Source of the DNA: Verrucomicrobiota bacterium
GTDB taxonomy: Bacteria > Verrucomicrobiota > Verrucomicrobiia > Chthoniobacterales > Chthoniobacteraceae
Length of the DNA: 54,818 nt
Assembly (NCBI GenBank): GCA_009885995.1
Contig: VFJQ01000062.1
Coordinates: 1-54,818, forward strand
Direction of reading: 5' to 3'
The notes beneath the pieces are model-generated. The model saw only the letters and a program-made list of their open reading frames with translations, ran no database searches and had not been told where the DNA came from. The translations under genes and the position numbers were made by a program. This document shows positions 1 through 7,761 of this stretch, piece after piece. Each line of letters starts with the position of its first letter. Within the stretch, counting starts at the first letter, position 1.

Positions 1-228
1 CCACCCCACCCCCTTCGTCTGGACTGCAAAGGCTCGGGATTTTCTCATGAAAGTGAAACGCGCCCGAAAGAAACTCCCAAAAACACTTATTCCGCACTCA
101 TTGTGACGGACTCCACTAGCGGGAGGCAGCTCCATCGCGAATCAGGAAGGATATAACGTTCACAGCCTTCTCAAGGGACTCGCTTCAAAGTGCGTGCAAC
201 TTTGTGAGCCTCGTCGCGGATCACATGC

Positions 229-1473
229 TCACGCGTTAGCGCGGCGCGCATCCGCTTCGCTCAGCGGCGCGATGCCAAGCGTGAGCCGAGACGCCATCCG
301 CTTGCGATGTTCGTCTGCAATGTCGCCATACACTTTGCCGATCAGCACGCCGCCGTCACGGTGCCCCACCCATTTTGCGATGGTCATAAAGTCGATGCCG
401 TTCATCACCGCGTAGCTGATGAAATACACGCGCAAGTGGTGGAAGCCAAAATCCGGCAGCTTCAAGTGAGCGCGCACGGCCTTCAAAGACTCGCGCAGGC
501 TTTTCGCGGCAATGTCCTTTTCGCCGCGTTGCGGACTCGGAAAGACGAATGACGAATCCGGCGCGCGCCGCGCGTGCATCTCGCGAAGCAAACTTTCGAG
601 TTGCGGGTTGAAATCCAACGCGCGCGAACCGCCGTTTTTTGACGTGCCACCCGTGCCGATGGTGAAGGTGGCAGCCTCGAAATCATCCGGCGCACCAATG
701 AAGACGCGCCCGCCCTCGAAATCCACGTGCGCCCAACGGACCCGCAACCCTGCTTGCTCGCGCGCGCCCGTGAAAGCGAGGAAGCACAAGAAGTCGCGCA
801 GTTGCTCGCCGTTTTTTGTCACGGGTGTGCCGTCTTCTTTCTTCGCGGTGCATCCGGCAAGCAACGTGTCGAGTTGAGTCGGCGAAATCAGCGCACGGCG
901 CGGCGGTGCGACTTTTTCGATTTTCGGGAAGCGCGGAAGTTCGGAAAGATGCCCCGCGTCTTCGGCTGCGCGCAGCACGTTGCGCAGCGCGATCAATTCC
1001 AGCGCGACGGTGCGCCCGCTCGCGGTCTTGTATTGCTTGCCCGCCAACTTGCAGCCGTCCGCGCGCTGGCGCAATTCCACGTAGCTTTTCACGATCGGCG
1101 TTTTGATCGCATCGAGCCGGAAGCCGCCAAGGTGCGCCGTCCAGCGCGAGAGAGCTTGCGTCTCGTTTTCGAGCGTGCCGCTTTTCTTCGCGCGGGTCGA
1201 TGCCATCGCGAGGTAGTCTTTCGCGAAGTCGGTAAACAGCGGACGCCGACCGGCGACGGGCAACTTGTCTTCCTGCCGCCTCGCTTTGAGCGAATCGAGC
1301 GCGGCCTTCGCGGCGGTCAACGTGCGAATCGGTTCGCCAGCTTCATCGGTGAGCGGGAAGCGGCGCACACCTTTCCGACCGTCGCCGCGATCGGCCCAAA
1401 GCACGGCGTAGAAACGTCCGTTGCGTGTGCAAAGGCCGGACACTCGGCGATTGCGTGAATCCCTCGCCGCCAT
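229..1473 (-). CDS. Tyrosine recombinase / phage-type integrase
   Basis: This 414-residue protein is a site-specific recombinase that would cut and rejoin DNA of a mobile element. The catalytic set is visible: Arg238 in TGAREQAG, Lys279, the HxxR pair His345/Arg348 in FHHLRVY, His371 in WVGHR and the nucleophile Tyr382 in KVYGD. Residues 75-190 look like the SAM-like core-binding domain. The reading frame stays open upstream into the tRNA-Leu gene, so I chose the first ATG clear of it, at 1473; no Shine-Dalgarno sequence precedes it. The gene appears intact. It reads leftward, away from the neighbouring tRNA, so any element it mobilises would lie mainly outside the window. The family call is firm; the element is unknown. 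Confidence 0.9.
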   Translation of the reverse strand: MAARDSRNRRVSGLCTRNGRFYAVLWADRGDGRKGVRRFPLTDEAGEPIRTLTAAKAALDSLKARRQEDKLPVAGRRPLFTDFAKDYLAMASTRAKKSGTLENETQALSRWTAHLGGFRLDAIKTPIVKSYVELRQRADGCKLAGKQYKTASGRTVALELIALRNVLRAAEDAGHLSELPRFPKIEKVAPPRRALISPTQLDTLLAGCTAKKEDGTPVTKNGEQLRDFLCFLAFTGAREQAGLRVRWAHVDFEGGRVFIGAPDDFEAATFTIGTGGTSKNGGSRALDFNPQLESLLREMHARRAPDSSFVFPSPQRGEKDIAAKSLRESLKAVRAHLKLPDFGFHHLRVYFISYAVMNGIDFMTIAKWVGHRDGGVLIGKVYGDIADEHRKRMASRLTLGIAPLSEADARRANA

Positions 1474-1613
1474 AAACTGTGCGCCGCTGTGCAAGACCGT
1501 TGTGCAAGACTCATCACCGCTCACGTTGCTCGTTTCGCGTTCAATGCTTTTCACGCCGATGCTCTTGCACACACTCTTGCACAGAGCAAACGATTTCCTT
1601 GTTTTACAGAGAA

Positions 1614-1695
1614 GCCGGGGTGGCGAAATTGGCAGACGCGCCAGACTTAGGATCTGGTGGAGCAATCCTTAGGGGTTCGAGTCCCCTCCCCGGCA
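1614..1695 (+). tRNA. tRNA-Leu (anticodon UAG)
   Basis: Cloverleaf read by eye. The acceptor arm GCCGGGG (1614-1620) pairs with CCCCGGC (1688-1694), with discriminator A at 1695. The anticodon stem CCAGA/TCTGG carries anticodon TAG at 1648-1650. There is a long class II variable arm, and the T arm AGGGG-TTCGAGT-CCCCT lies at 1671-1687. No CCA is encoded. It reads CUA and other CUN leucine codons. It lies between the integrase and the xylFGH end. Confidence 0.95.
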
Positions 1696-1746
1696 TTCTC
1701 CCCTTCAACGACCGCGGAGCCTGATCAGTAGATGCTTTGGAGTCGA

Positions 1747-1866
1747 TTAAGTCGGTGATTGGAATTTCTTCGATTCTGCGGGATGGGCCGTGATGAACAC
1801 AATGACCGCCGTGAACAGCAGTAGAACCGGTCGCCGCCACGACCGGGAGTTTACGAACAACGCCAT
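1747..1866 (-). CDS. Possible small single-span membrane peptide (39 aa)
   Basis: A short open frame in the 282-base gap between tRNA-Leu and xylH. It begins ATG at 1866 and ends TAA at 1747. The peptide has a basic N-terminus (RSWRR, residues 8-12), a hydrophobic stretch PVLLLFTAVIVFITA (13-27) and a polar tail, the shape of a small membrane protein. There is no Shine-Dalgarno sequence and no recognised family. It may equally be chance. It lies just downstream of xylH on the same strand. Confidence 0.22.
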   Translation of the reverse strand: MALFVNSRSWRRPVLLLFTAVIVFITAHPAESKKFQSPT

Positions 1867-1977
1867 GGTGCTGGTGCGCTGCGGCCCACACCGTGACCGA
1901 CATGGCCCGCGATCTGAACGTCTCAAAGTGGTCGCTCGGCCGGTGGGACGGGCAATTCCAGAACGCGCTTGCTGTGC

Positions 1978-3090
1978 TCAGCGCGACAGCTTCACATCCA
2001 TCCACACTGCGGCGATGAGCACGGCGCCGCGGGCGATATATTTGATCTCCGGCGGGACGGCCATGAGCGTGAGGCCGCTGATTAGGCAGGCCATGATGAG
2101 CGCGCCGAAGAGGACGCCGAGGACGCTGCCGCGGCCGCCCTTCAGCGACGTGCCGCCGATCACGCAGGCGGCGACCGCGTCGAGTTCCATGAGTTCGCCG
2201 ATGGTCGTCGTGCTCGCGCCGCCGTAAGCGGTCTGCATGAGGCCGGTGAGCGCTACGATGGCGCCCATGAGCGTGAAGGCACCGATAGTCGCGCGCTCGA
2301 CGGGGACACCGGAGACGAGTGCGGCCTCTTCGTTGCCGCCGATGGCGTAGAGGTGACGGCCCCACGGAGTGTGTTGCGTGAGCAGCCATACGGTGAACGC
2401 GACGGCGCCGAGGATCACGGCAGGGAGAGGCACGCCGCGGAATTGATTCGTGACGAGCACGAAAAGGATAAGCATCTGCGCAGCGATGAAGAGGCGCAGG
2501 AAAGTCAGCTCGCCGTCATCAACCGGGAAGCCGTGCGCGACCCGCTGAGTTCGGCCACTGATCGTGCTGACGATCATGCCGGCGACGATGATCGCCGCGA
2601 GCGCGTAGCCGGCGAGCGGCGGGAGGTAGAAGGTGGTGAGCGACGAGTAGAGGTTCGGTTTCCCGCCGACGCTGATCGGGATCGTGTGGCTGCCGATGAC
2701 AAGCCAGAACAGGCCCTTGAAGACGAGCAACCCGCCGAGCGTGATGATGAATGCAGGGATGCGCTGGCGCACGATGAGGCTCCCCATCGCCCACCACAGC
2801 GCGAGCGCAGCGCCGAGCCCGGCGAACATCGCGGGCGCGGGGTGCCAGCCGTGATTGCTCATCAGCACGGCGGACACGCCCCCGATCAAGCCGACTCCGC
2901 TGCCGGCGCTGAGGTCGATGTGACCGGGGAGGATGACGAGCAGCATCCCGACGGCGAGTGTGGCGGTGATCGCGAAGTCGATCATCAGCAGCGAGAGATT
3001 CCGCGGGCTCACGAAGTCGGGAACTTTAAAAACGAAGAATAGGCTGATCGCGAGGAATGCGGCGAGCAGCGCGCCGAGCCGGTTGTTCAT
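1978..3090 (-). CDS. xylH: D-xylose-type ABC transporter, permease subunit
   Basis: This is the membrane subunit of a sugar importer of the XylH/RbsC/AraH family, 370 residues, about ten hydrophobic segments. The family-typical stretches are GMLLVILPGHIDLSAGSGVG (residues 47-66) and, near the C-terminus, an AACVIGGTSLKGGRGSVLG-like loop that contacts the ATPase. Length and insertion pattern (a long middle loop around residues 170-200) fit XylH better than the shorter RbsC. The ATG at 3090 overlaps the xylG stop by 4 bp (ATGA), so the two are probably translationally coupled. Xylose specificity is inferred from the operon; xylose isomerase and xylulokinase are not in the window. Confidence 0.9.
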   Translation of the reverse strand: MNNRLGALLAAFLAISLFFVFKVPDFVSPRNLSLLMIDFAITATLAVGMLLVILPGHIDLSAGSGVGLIGGVSAVLMSNHGWHPAPAMFAGLGAALALWWAMGSLIVRQRIPAFIITLGGLLVFKGLFWLVIGSHTIPISVGGKPNLYSSLTTFYLPPLAGYALAAIIVAGMIVSTISGRTQRVAHGFPVDDGELTFLRLFIAAQMLILFVLVTNQFRGVPLPAVILGAVAFTVWLLTQHTPWGRHLYAIGGNEEAALVSGVPVERATIGAFTLMGAIVALTGLMQTAYGGASTTTIGELMELDAVAACVIGGTSLKGGRGSVLGVLFGALIMACLISGLTLMAVPPEIKYIARGAVLIAAVWMDVKLSR

Positions 3091-4613
3091 TCGCCGGGAA
3101 TGTGTCCGAGCGCAGCTTGCATGAGCGTTTCCTGCGTGGCTTCGACGCGCGGGAATTCGCCGGTGATGCGGCCTTCGTGCAGCATGAGGATGCGGTCGCT
3201 CATGCCGATCAACTCGGGCAGTTCGCTGGAGACGAGGACGACGGCTTTTCCGGCGTCGGTGAGCTGGTTGATGAGTTCGTAGAGTTCGAGCTTCGCGCCG
3301 ACGTCGATGCCTCGCGTGGGCTCATCGAGGAAGATGACTTTCGGGCCGGTCATCAGCGCTTTGCCGAGAACGACTTTCTGCTGGTTGCCGCCGGAGAGTT
3401 TGCCGACAGGCACGTCGAGAGTCGGGGCTTTGACGCGGAGCGAGGAGAAGAGCGCGGTGTTTTGCACGGCCTCGGCACTCGAGTCGATGAAGCCGGCGCG
3501 GGTGAGGCTGCTGAGGGCGCTGAGCGAGAGGTTGAAGCCAATGGATTGGTCGAGGATGAGGCCGTAGCGGCGGCGGTCTTCGCTCACGAGCGCGAGGCCG
3601 CGGCGGAGGACTTCGGAGGGCGGGAGCGCGGGGAGTTCGGCGCCGGCGAGTTCGATGCGGCCTGCGGTGCGTTTCCCCCACGCGCCGAAGATGTGCATGA
3701 GCAACTCGGTGCGGCCTGCGCCCATGAGGCCGCCGATGCCGAGGACTTCGCCGGCGGCGACGCTGAAGGAGACGTTGCGCAGCCGCTCGCGGCGTGTGGC
3801 GGGGTCGGCGACGGTGAGGCCTTCGACGGTGAGCATCGGCGTGCAGCGGTTGCCGGCGACGGTGCGGCGCGGAAAAAGCTCGGTGATTTCGCGCCCGACC
3901 ATGTGGCGGATGATCTCCGCCTTTTTCGTATCAAAGGCGGGCGCGGTGAAGACGGTGGCGCCGTCGCGCAGAACGGTGATGCGGTCGGCGAGGGCGAAGA
4001 CTTCCTCGAGCTTGTGCGAGATGTAGATGCACGCGATGCCGCGGGTGCGCAGGTCGCGCAGGATGCCGAGGAGCACCTGCACTTCGTGCTCGGCGAGCGC
4101 GGCGGTGGGCTCGTCGAGGATGAGGATGCGCGAGTTTTTACGCAGCGCTTTGACGATCTCGACGAGTTGCTTCTGCGCGACGCCGAGGCGGCGGCAGGGC
4201 GTGTCGGGATCGAGATCGACGCCGAAGCGTTCGAGCAGGTCGCGCGCTTCGCGGCGCACGCGCGGCCAGTCGATAAAGAGTCCGCGCTTCGGCTCGGCGC
4301 CGAGGAAGATGTTTTCGGCGACGGTGAGTTCTTCGACGAGCGCGAGCTCCTGGTAGATGACGGCGATCCCCGCGCGCTCGGCGTCGGCGATGCCGCGGAA
4401 CTGCGCGGTCATTTCATCGACGCGCAGCTCGCCCTCGTAGCTGCCGTGCGGATGGATGCCGCTGAGCAGCTTGATGAGCGTGGATTTGCCGGCGCCATTC
4501 TCGCCGCACAGCGCGTGGATTTCCGCGGGCTGGAGGTCGAAGGACACGTCGCGCAACGCGACGACGCCGGGGAAGCGTTTTGTGATGTGGTGCGCAGAGA
4601 GGAGCGGGTTCAC
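3087..4613 (-). CDS. xylG: D-xylose-type ABC transporter, ATP-binding subunit (two ABC domains)
   Basis: A 508-residue double-ATPase of the monosaccharide importer class (XylG/RbsA/MglA). Domain 1 has Walker A GENGAGKS (37-44), signature LGVAQKQLVE and Walker B LILDEPTAAL. Domain 2 has a degenerate P-loop (GIGGLMGAGRTELL), a good signature LSGGNQQKVV and Walker B VIFLDEPTRGID. The degenerate second P-loop is normal for this family. The start is GTG at 4613, overlapping the xylF stop as GTGA; the stop overlaps xylH. It powers sugar uptake at the inner face of the membrane. Confidence 0.93.
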   Translation of the reverse strand: MNPLLSAHHITKRFPGVVALRDVSFDLQPAEIHALCGENGAGKSTLIKLLSGIHPHGSYEGELRVDEMTAQFRGIADAERAGIAVIYQELALVEELTVAENIFLGAEPKRGLFIDWPRVRREARDLLERFGVDLDPDTPCRRLGVAQKQLVEIVKALRKNSRILILDEPTAALAEHEVQVLLGILRDLRTRGIACIYISHKLEEVFALADRITVLRDGATVFTAPAFDTKKAEIIRHMVGREITELFPRRTVAGNRCTPMLTVEGLTVADPATRRERLRNVSFSVAAGEVLGIGGLMGAGRTELLMHIFGAWGKRTAGRIELAGAELPALPPSEVLRRGLALVSEDRRRYGLILDQSIGFNLSLSALSSLTRAGFIDSSAEAVQNTALFSSLRVKAPTLDVPVGKLSGGNQQKVVLGKALMTGPKVIFLDEPTRGIDVGAKLELYELINQLTDAGKAVVLVSSELPELIGMSDRILMLHEGRITGEFPRVEATQETLMQAALGHIPGE

Positions 4614-5650
4614 GGCGTGAACACGTCCGCTTCTTTCAGGAATCCGTCGGCGATCACGGTCTCGCGCAGGTTGTCTTTCGTGACGGAGATGACTTCGAGG
4701 AAGATGCTCGGGACTTTCACCTTGCCGTTGTCGAGTTCGGCTCGGGCGACGATCGGGCGGCGCTGGGCGAGCTTCACGGCAGCTTCAGCGGCTTTGCTGG
4801 CGAGTTCTTTGAGCGGCTTGTAAATTGTCATGCTCTGCGCGCCCGCGACGATGCGCTGGCAGGCGGCCTTCTCGGCGTCCTGGCCTGTGACGAGGATTTT
4901 TCCGGCGAGTCCTTCCTCGACGAGCGCCTGGATGGCGCCGCCCGCGGTGCCGTCATTGCTGGCGAGGATGGCGTCGAAGTTGCCTGCTTTTGTGATGGCG
5001 GCGTTGGCGATCTTCTTGGCGTTCTCGGGACGCCAGTCCTGCGCCCAGTCTTCGTGGACGATCTCGACTTCACCCTTCTCGACGAGCGGGCCGATGATGT
5101 TGTCCTGGCCTTGCTTGAAGAGGAACGCGTTGTTGTCGGTCTTCGATCCGTAGATACGGACGAGGCGCTTTTTGCCGGGCGTTATCGCGAAGGCGGCGGC
5201 GAGGAATTTCGCCTGCAACTCGCCGACCTTCACGTTGTCGAAGGTCATGTAGAGATCGAGATCGCAGCCGGTGATGAGGCGGTCGTAGGCGAGCACGGGA
5301 ATGCCGGCCTGGTGCGCGAGTTCGACGGCTTTGGCGCATGCGGCACCGTCGTGCGGGATGATGACAAGGGCGTCGACGCCTTTCGTGATGAGCGCTTCGA
5401 CGTCCTTGATCTGGCGGTTGTCGTCGCTGTTCGCGGAGAGCGTTTCAACATCGGCGCCGAGCTGGTTTGCGCGCGCGATGAAGCGGTCGCGGTCACCCTG
5501 CCAGCGCTCTTCCTTGAGCGTGTCCATCGAGAGACCGATGAGCGGGCGCGAGCGCTGGGCGGTCGCCTTAGCACCGCCCCGGCTCACGACCAGGCCCGTC
5601 AGCACGCTGAGCAGGCAAGAGACGAGGACGAGCGTGATACGGAGCTTCAT
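4610..5650 (-). CDS. xylF: D-xylose-type ABC transporter, periplasmic substrate-binding protein
   Basis: A 346-residue periplasmic sugar-binding protein (type 1 periplasmic-binding fold). A Sec signal peptide covers about residues 1-30. The mature part starts RPLIGLSMDTLKEERWQGDR, a pattern typical of XylF, followed by DALVIIPHDG and the hinge-region motif ILASNDGTAGGAIQAL. It captures the sugar and delivers it to XylGH. Only 27 bases separate it from the ssb stop upstream, with no terminator-like hairpin seen, so it may be read through from the ribosomal/ssb genes. Xylose is the likely ligand from overall similarity; ribose or another pentose cannot be excluded. Confidence 0.9.
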   Translation of the reverse strand: MKLRITLVLVSCLLSVLTGLVVSRGGAKATAQRSRPLIGLSMDTLKEERWQGDRDRFIARANQLGADVETLSANSDDNRQIKDVEALITKGVDALVIIPHDGAACAKAVELAHQAGIPVLAYDRLITGCDLDLYMTFDNVKVGELQAKFLAAAFAITPGKKRLVRIYGSKTDNNAFLFKQGQDNIIGPLVEKGEVEIVHEDWAQDWRPENAKKIANAAITKAGNFDAILASNDGTAGGAIQALVEEGLAGKILVTGQDAEKAACQRIVAGAQSMTIYKPLKELASKAAEAAVKLAQRRPIVARAELDNGKVKVPSIFLEVISVTKDNLRETVIADGFLKEADVFTP

Positions 5651-5677
5651 TCCGGGGAGAACGCGGCTCTTCCGAGC

Positions 5678-6148
5678 TTAGAACGGGATGTCGTCCTCGG
5701 GTTGGTCGAGGTCGGGGTCCTTTTGCTTCGCTGGCGGCGCGGTGGGCCGACGCTGCTGCGTCGGCGCCGAGGAGCGAGGCTCGCCGCCTTCTCCCCCACC
5801 CTGCCCGCCACCTTCGCGGGAGCCGAGGAGTTGGATGTTTTCGCCGACGACCTTGAGCTTGCTGCGCTTCTGGCCAGTCGCTTTGTCGTCCCAAGTATCG
5901 AGTTGGAGCCGGCCCTCGACGAGAAGCGGACGGCCCTTCTTGCAATACTCGCCGACGATCTCCGCAGTGCGGCCCCAGAGCGTGATGTCGATGAAGGTGA
6001 CCTCTTCGCGTTTCTCGCCGTTGTCGGTGGTGTAGGCGCGATTCACGGCCAGGCCGATGTCGGTGATCGCGGTGCCCTTTGGCGTGTATTTGACCTCGGG
6101 GTCACGCGTCAGGTTTCCGACGAGGATGACTTTGTTATAGCTGGCCAT
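5678..6148 (-). CDS. ssb: Single-stranded DNA-binding protein
   Basis: 156 residues. The N-terminal OB fold (about 1-110) starts MASYNKVILVGNLTRDPEVK and includes ITLWGRTAEIVGEYCKKG. A Gly/Pro/Gln-rich flexible linker follows, and the protein ends in the acidic tip EDDIPF, which in known SSBs recruits replication and repair partners. It coats single-stranded DNA during replication and repair. It follows rpsF by 22 bases, the classic rpsF-ssb pair, but the usual next genes (rpsR, rplI) are absent and xylF follows instead. Confidence 0.96.
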   Translation of the reverse strand: MASYNKVILVGNLTRDPEVKYTPKGTAITDIGLAVNRAYTTDNGEKREEVTFIDITLWGRTAEIVGEYCKKGRPLLVEGRLQLDTWDDKATGQKRSKLKVVGENIQLLGSREGGGQGGGEGGEPRSSAPTQQRRPTAPPAKQKDPDLDQPEDDIPF

Positions 6149-6170
6149 GGCGTGGTTCCGGGGGCTGGGA

Positions 6171-6485
6171 TCAGGCCGCTTTGGCGTCGGGCTTGCGTGC
6201 CTTCAGCCGGACGTAATGCTGGCGATAGACTTCTTCGTCGAAGTCGAGCTTGGCCTTGAACCGCTCGCAGATGCCGGGATCGCCTTCAAAAATGAAGTTC
6301 ACGTAGTAGCCATGGTCGAGCTTGCCGGCGACGTAGCTGAATTGGCGTTGGTCGAGCCGCTGGATCTGTTCGATGACGGCGCCTTCCTTGATGAAGAACT
6401 TTTCGAGACGGTCGATGATTTCTTTGGCGCTCTCCTCTTTGCCTTTGGTGCTGAGGATGAGCAGCGCTTCGTAGCGATTTTTCAT
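6171..6485 (-). CDS. rpsF: 30S ribosomal protein S6
   Basis: 104 residues, a full-length bS6. It opens MKNRYEALLILSTKGKEES, and the body contains RLDQRQFSYVAGKLDHGYYVNF, the beta-strand region that contacts S18 and 16S rRNA in the platform of the small subunit. The ATG at 6485 is 26 bases after pth. It sits in a run of translation and nucleotide genes on the minus strand. No Shine-Dalgarno sequence; the leader is C/A-rich. Confidence 0.96.
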   Translation of the reverse strand: MKNRYEALLILSTKGKEESAKEIIDRLEKFFIKEGAVIEQIQRLDQRQFSYVAGKLDHGYYVNFIFEGDPGICERFKAKLDFDEEVYRQHYVRLKARKPDAKAA

Positions 6486-6511
6486 ATGGTGTGGGTTGGG
6501 TTCGAGTGGGG

Positions 6512-7072
6512 TTAGTTGAAAGTGTTCATCGCTGCTGGCAAGCCATTCGTCTGCGCGCAGTCGATCGTGGAAAGCGCGCGATCGAGCGCGTCGGCGAGCG
6601 CGGTTTTCTCGTCGGAGCGGAAGCGACCGAGCACGTGACCGACAGCTTCGCCGGGTTGAGCGGAGCCGATTCCCACGCGCAGGCGCGCTACGGAGTCAGT
6701 GCCGAGATGATCGATGACGGACTGGAGACCGTTGTGCCCACCGGCGCTGCCACTGGCGCGAAGCCGAAGTTTGCCGAGAGGGAGCGCCATGTCGTCGAGG
6801 ATCACGAGGATGGACTCGTGCGGGATCTTATAGAACCCGGCGACGGCGGCGACGGCTTCACCGCTGAGGTTCATGTAGGTCTGCGGCTTGCACAGCCAAG
6901 ACCCGCCGGCTCGGGCGACTTCGGTCTGCCAGCTTTTCTCGGTGCGCCAAGCGGCGCCGGCCTTGGAGCCGAGGCTGTCGATGATCATGAAGCCGATATT
7001 GTGGCGGGTGTCCGCGTAGTCGCGACCGGGGTTACCGAGGCCGACAATGAGCTGAAAAAGCGGCGCAGACAC
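6512..7072 (-). CDS. pth: Peptidyl-tRNA hydrolase
   Basis: 186 residues, normal length for bacterial Pth, which frees peptides from tRNA dropped by stalled ribosomes. The expected active-site residues are present: catalytic His24 in DTRHNIGF, Asn68 in YMNLSG, Asp93/94 in ILDDMALPLG and Asn114 in GGHNGL. The start is GTG at 7072, nine bases after the rplY stop. The order prs-rplY-pth is the conserved prs-ctc-pth arrangement seen in other bacteria. The C-terminus is slightly short but includes the last helix. Confidence 0.95.
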   Translation of the reverse strand: MSAPLFQLIVGLGNPGRDYADTRHNIGFMIIDSLGSKAGAAWRTEKSWQTEVARAGGSWLCKPQTYMNLSGEAVAAVAGFYKIPHESILVILDDMALPLGKLRLRASGSAGGHNGLQSVIDHLGTDSVARLRVGIGSAQPGEAVGHVLGRFRSDEKTALADALDRALSTIDCAQTNGLPAAMNTFN

Positions 7073-7081
7073 TCCACGCCG

Positions 7082-7759
7082 TTACTTCTTCTTCGTGTCC
7101 TCTGCCTTGCCCTCCTCGGCCTTCTTTTCCTTGATCACCTCGGGCTCCGCCGCAGCGCCCGCCACCGCAGGAACCGGCTCTACCTCGACGCGCGGTGCGG
7201 CGACGGTGATGACGGTCAGATCGGGGTTTGCGCGGGCGGTCACACCCTCCGGCAAAGCGAGGTCGCGAACGTGGATGGACTGGTTGAGGCCGAGCGCGCT
7301 GACATCCACGCGGAGGATCTCCGGCAGATCTTTCGGCAAGCACTCGACTTCGAGTTCGTGGATGGCGACTTCCATCACGCCACCGGAGTTCTTGACGCCG
7401 TCCGCTTCGCCGAAGGGCTCAATCGGGATGGCTGCATGGATCAGTTCGTCGGCCTTGACCGCGTGAAAATCGACGTGAAGCACGTCGCGGCGCAGCGGGT
7501 GATGCTGGACTTCCTGGATCAGTGCGAGGCGATTGGTCGTTCCACCGGCCTCCTCGATCTCGAGATCCACGAGGACGTGCTCACTGGTCGCATGTGCGAG
7601 GAGGCTGGAAATCTCGCGCTTGTCGAGCTGGAGGCTGAGGTTTTGCACGTCCTTGCCGTAAACGTTGGCAGGAACAAGGCCGGCCCGGCCGAGCTTGCGG
7701 GATGCCCGTCCGCCGATTTGCTCGCGGAGTGTCGCTTTGAGTTTGGTTTGTTTAGCCAT
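7082..7759 (-). CDS. rplY: 50S ribosomal protein L25 (CTC/TL5 long form)
   Basis: 225 residues, the two-domain general-stress form of bL25. The N-terminal 5S rRNA-binding domain (about 5-95) contains LGRAGLVPANVYG and the motif HPLRRDVLHVDF. The C-terminal TL5 domain (about 100-190) contains ELEVECLPKDLPE and ISVD/LGLNQSIHVRDL-like strands. A charged Lys/Glu tail closes the protein. It binds 5S rRNA in the large subunit. It starts 2 bases after the prs stop and lies 9 bases before pth, so it is clearly co-transcribed with both. Confidence 0.95.
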   Translation of the reverse strand: MAKQTKLKATLREQIGGRASRKLGRAGLVPANVYGKDVQNLSLQLDKREISSLLAHATSEHVLVDLEIEEAGGTTNRLALIQEVQHHPLRRDVLHVDFHAVKADELIHAAIPIEPFGEADGVKNSGGVMEVAIHELEVECLPKDLPEILRVDVSALGLNQSIHVRDLALPEGVTARANPDLTVITVAAPRVEVEPVPAVAGAAAEPEVIKEKKAEEGKAEDTKKK

Positions 7760-7761
7760 GG

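Noticed and set aside
1473..1695. Integrase extended to the TTG inside tRNA-Leu
   Set aside because: The added 64 residues include the translated antisense of the tRNA; the ATG at 1473 is clear of it.
3057..4823. Long open frame (588 codons) on the plus strand
   Set aside because: It is antisense to xylG and xylH, which are certain. It is a by-product of high GC and codon bias, rich in Glu/Ala/Asp with no domain.
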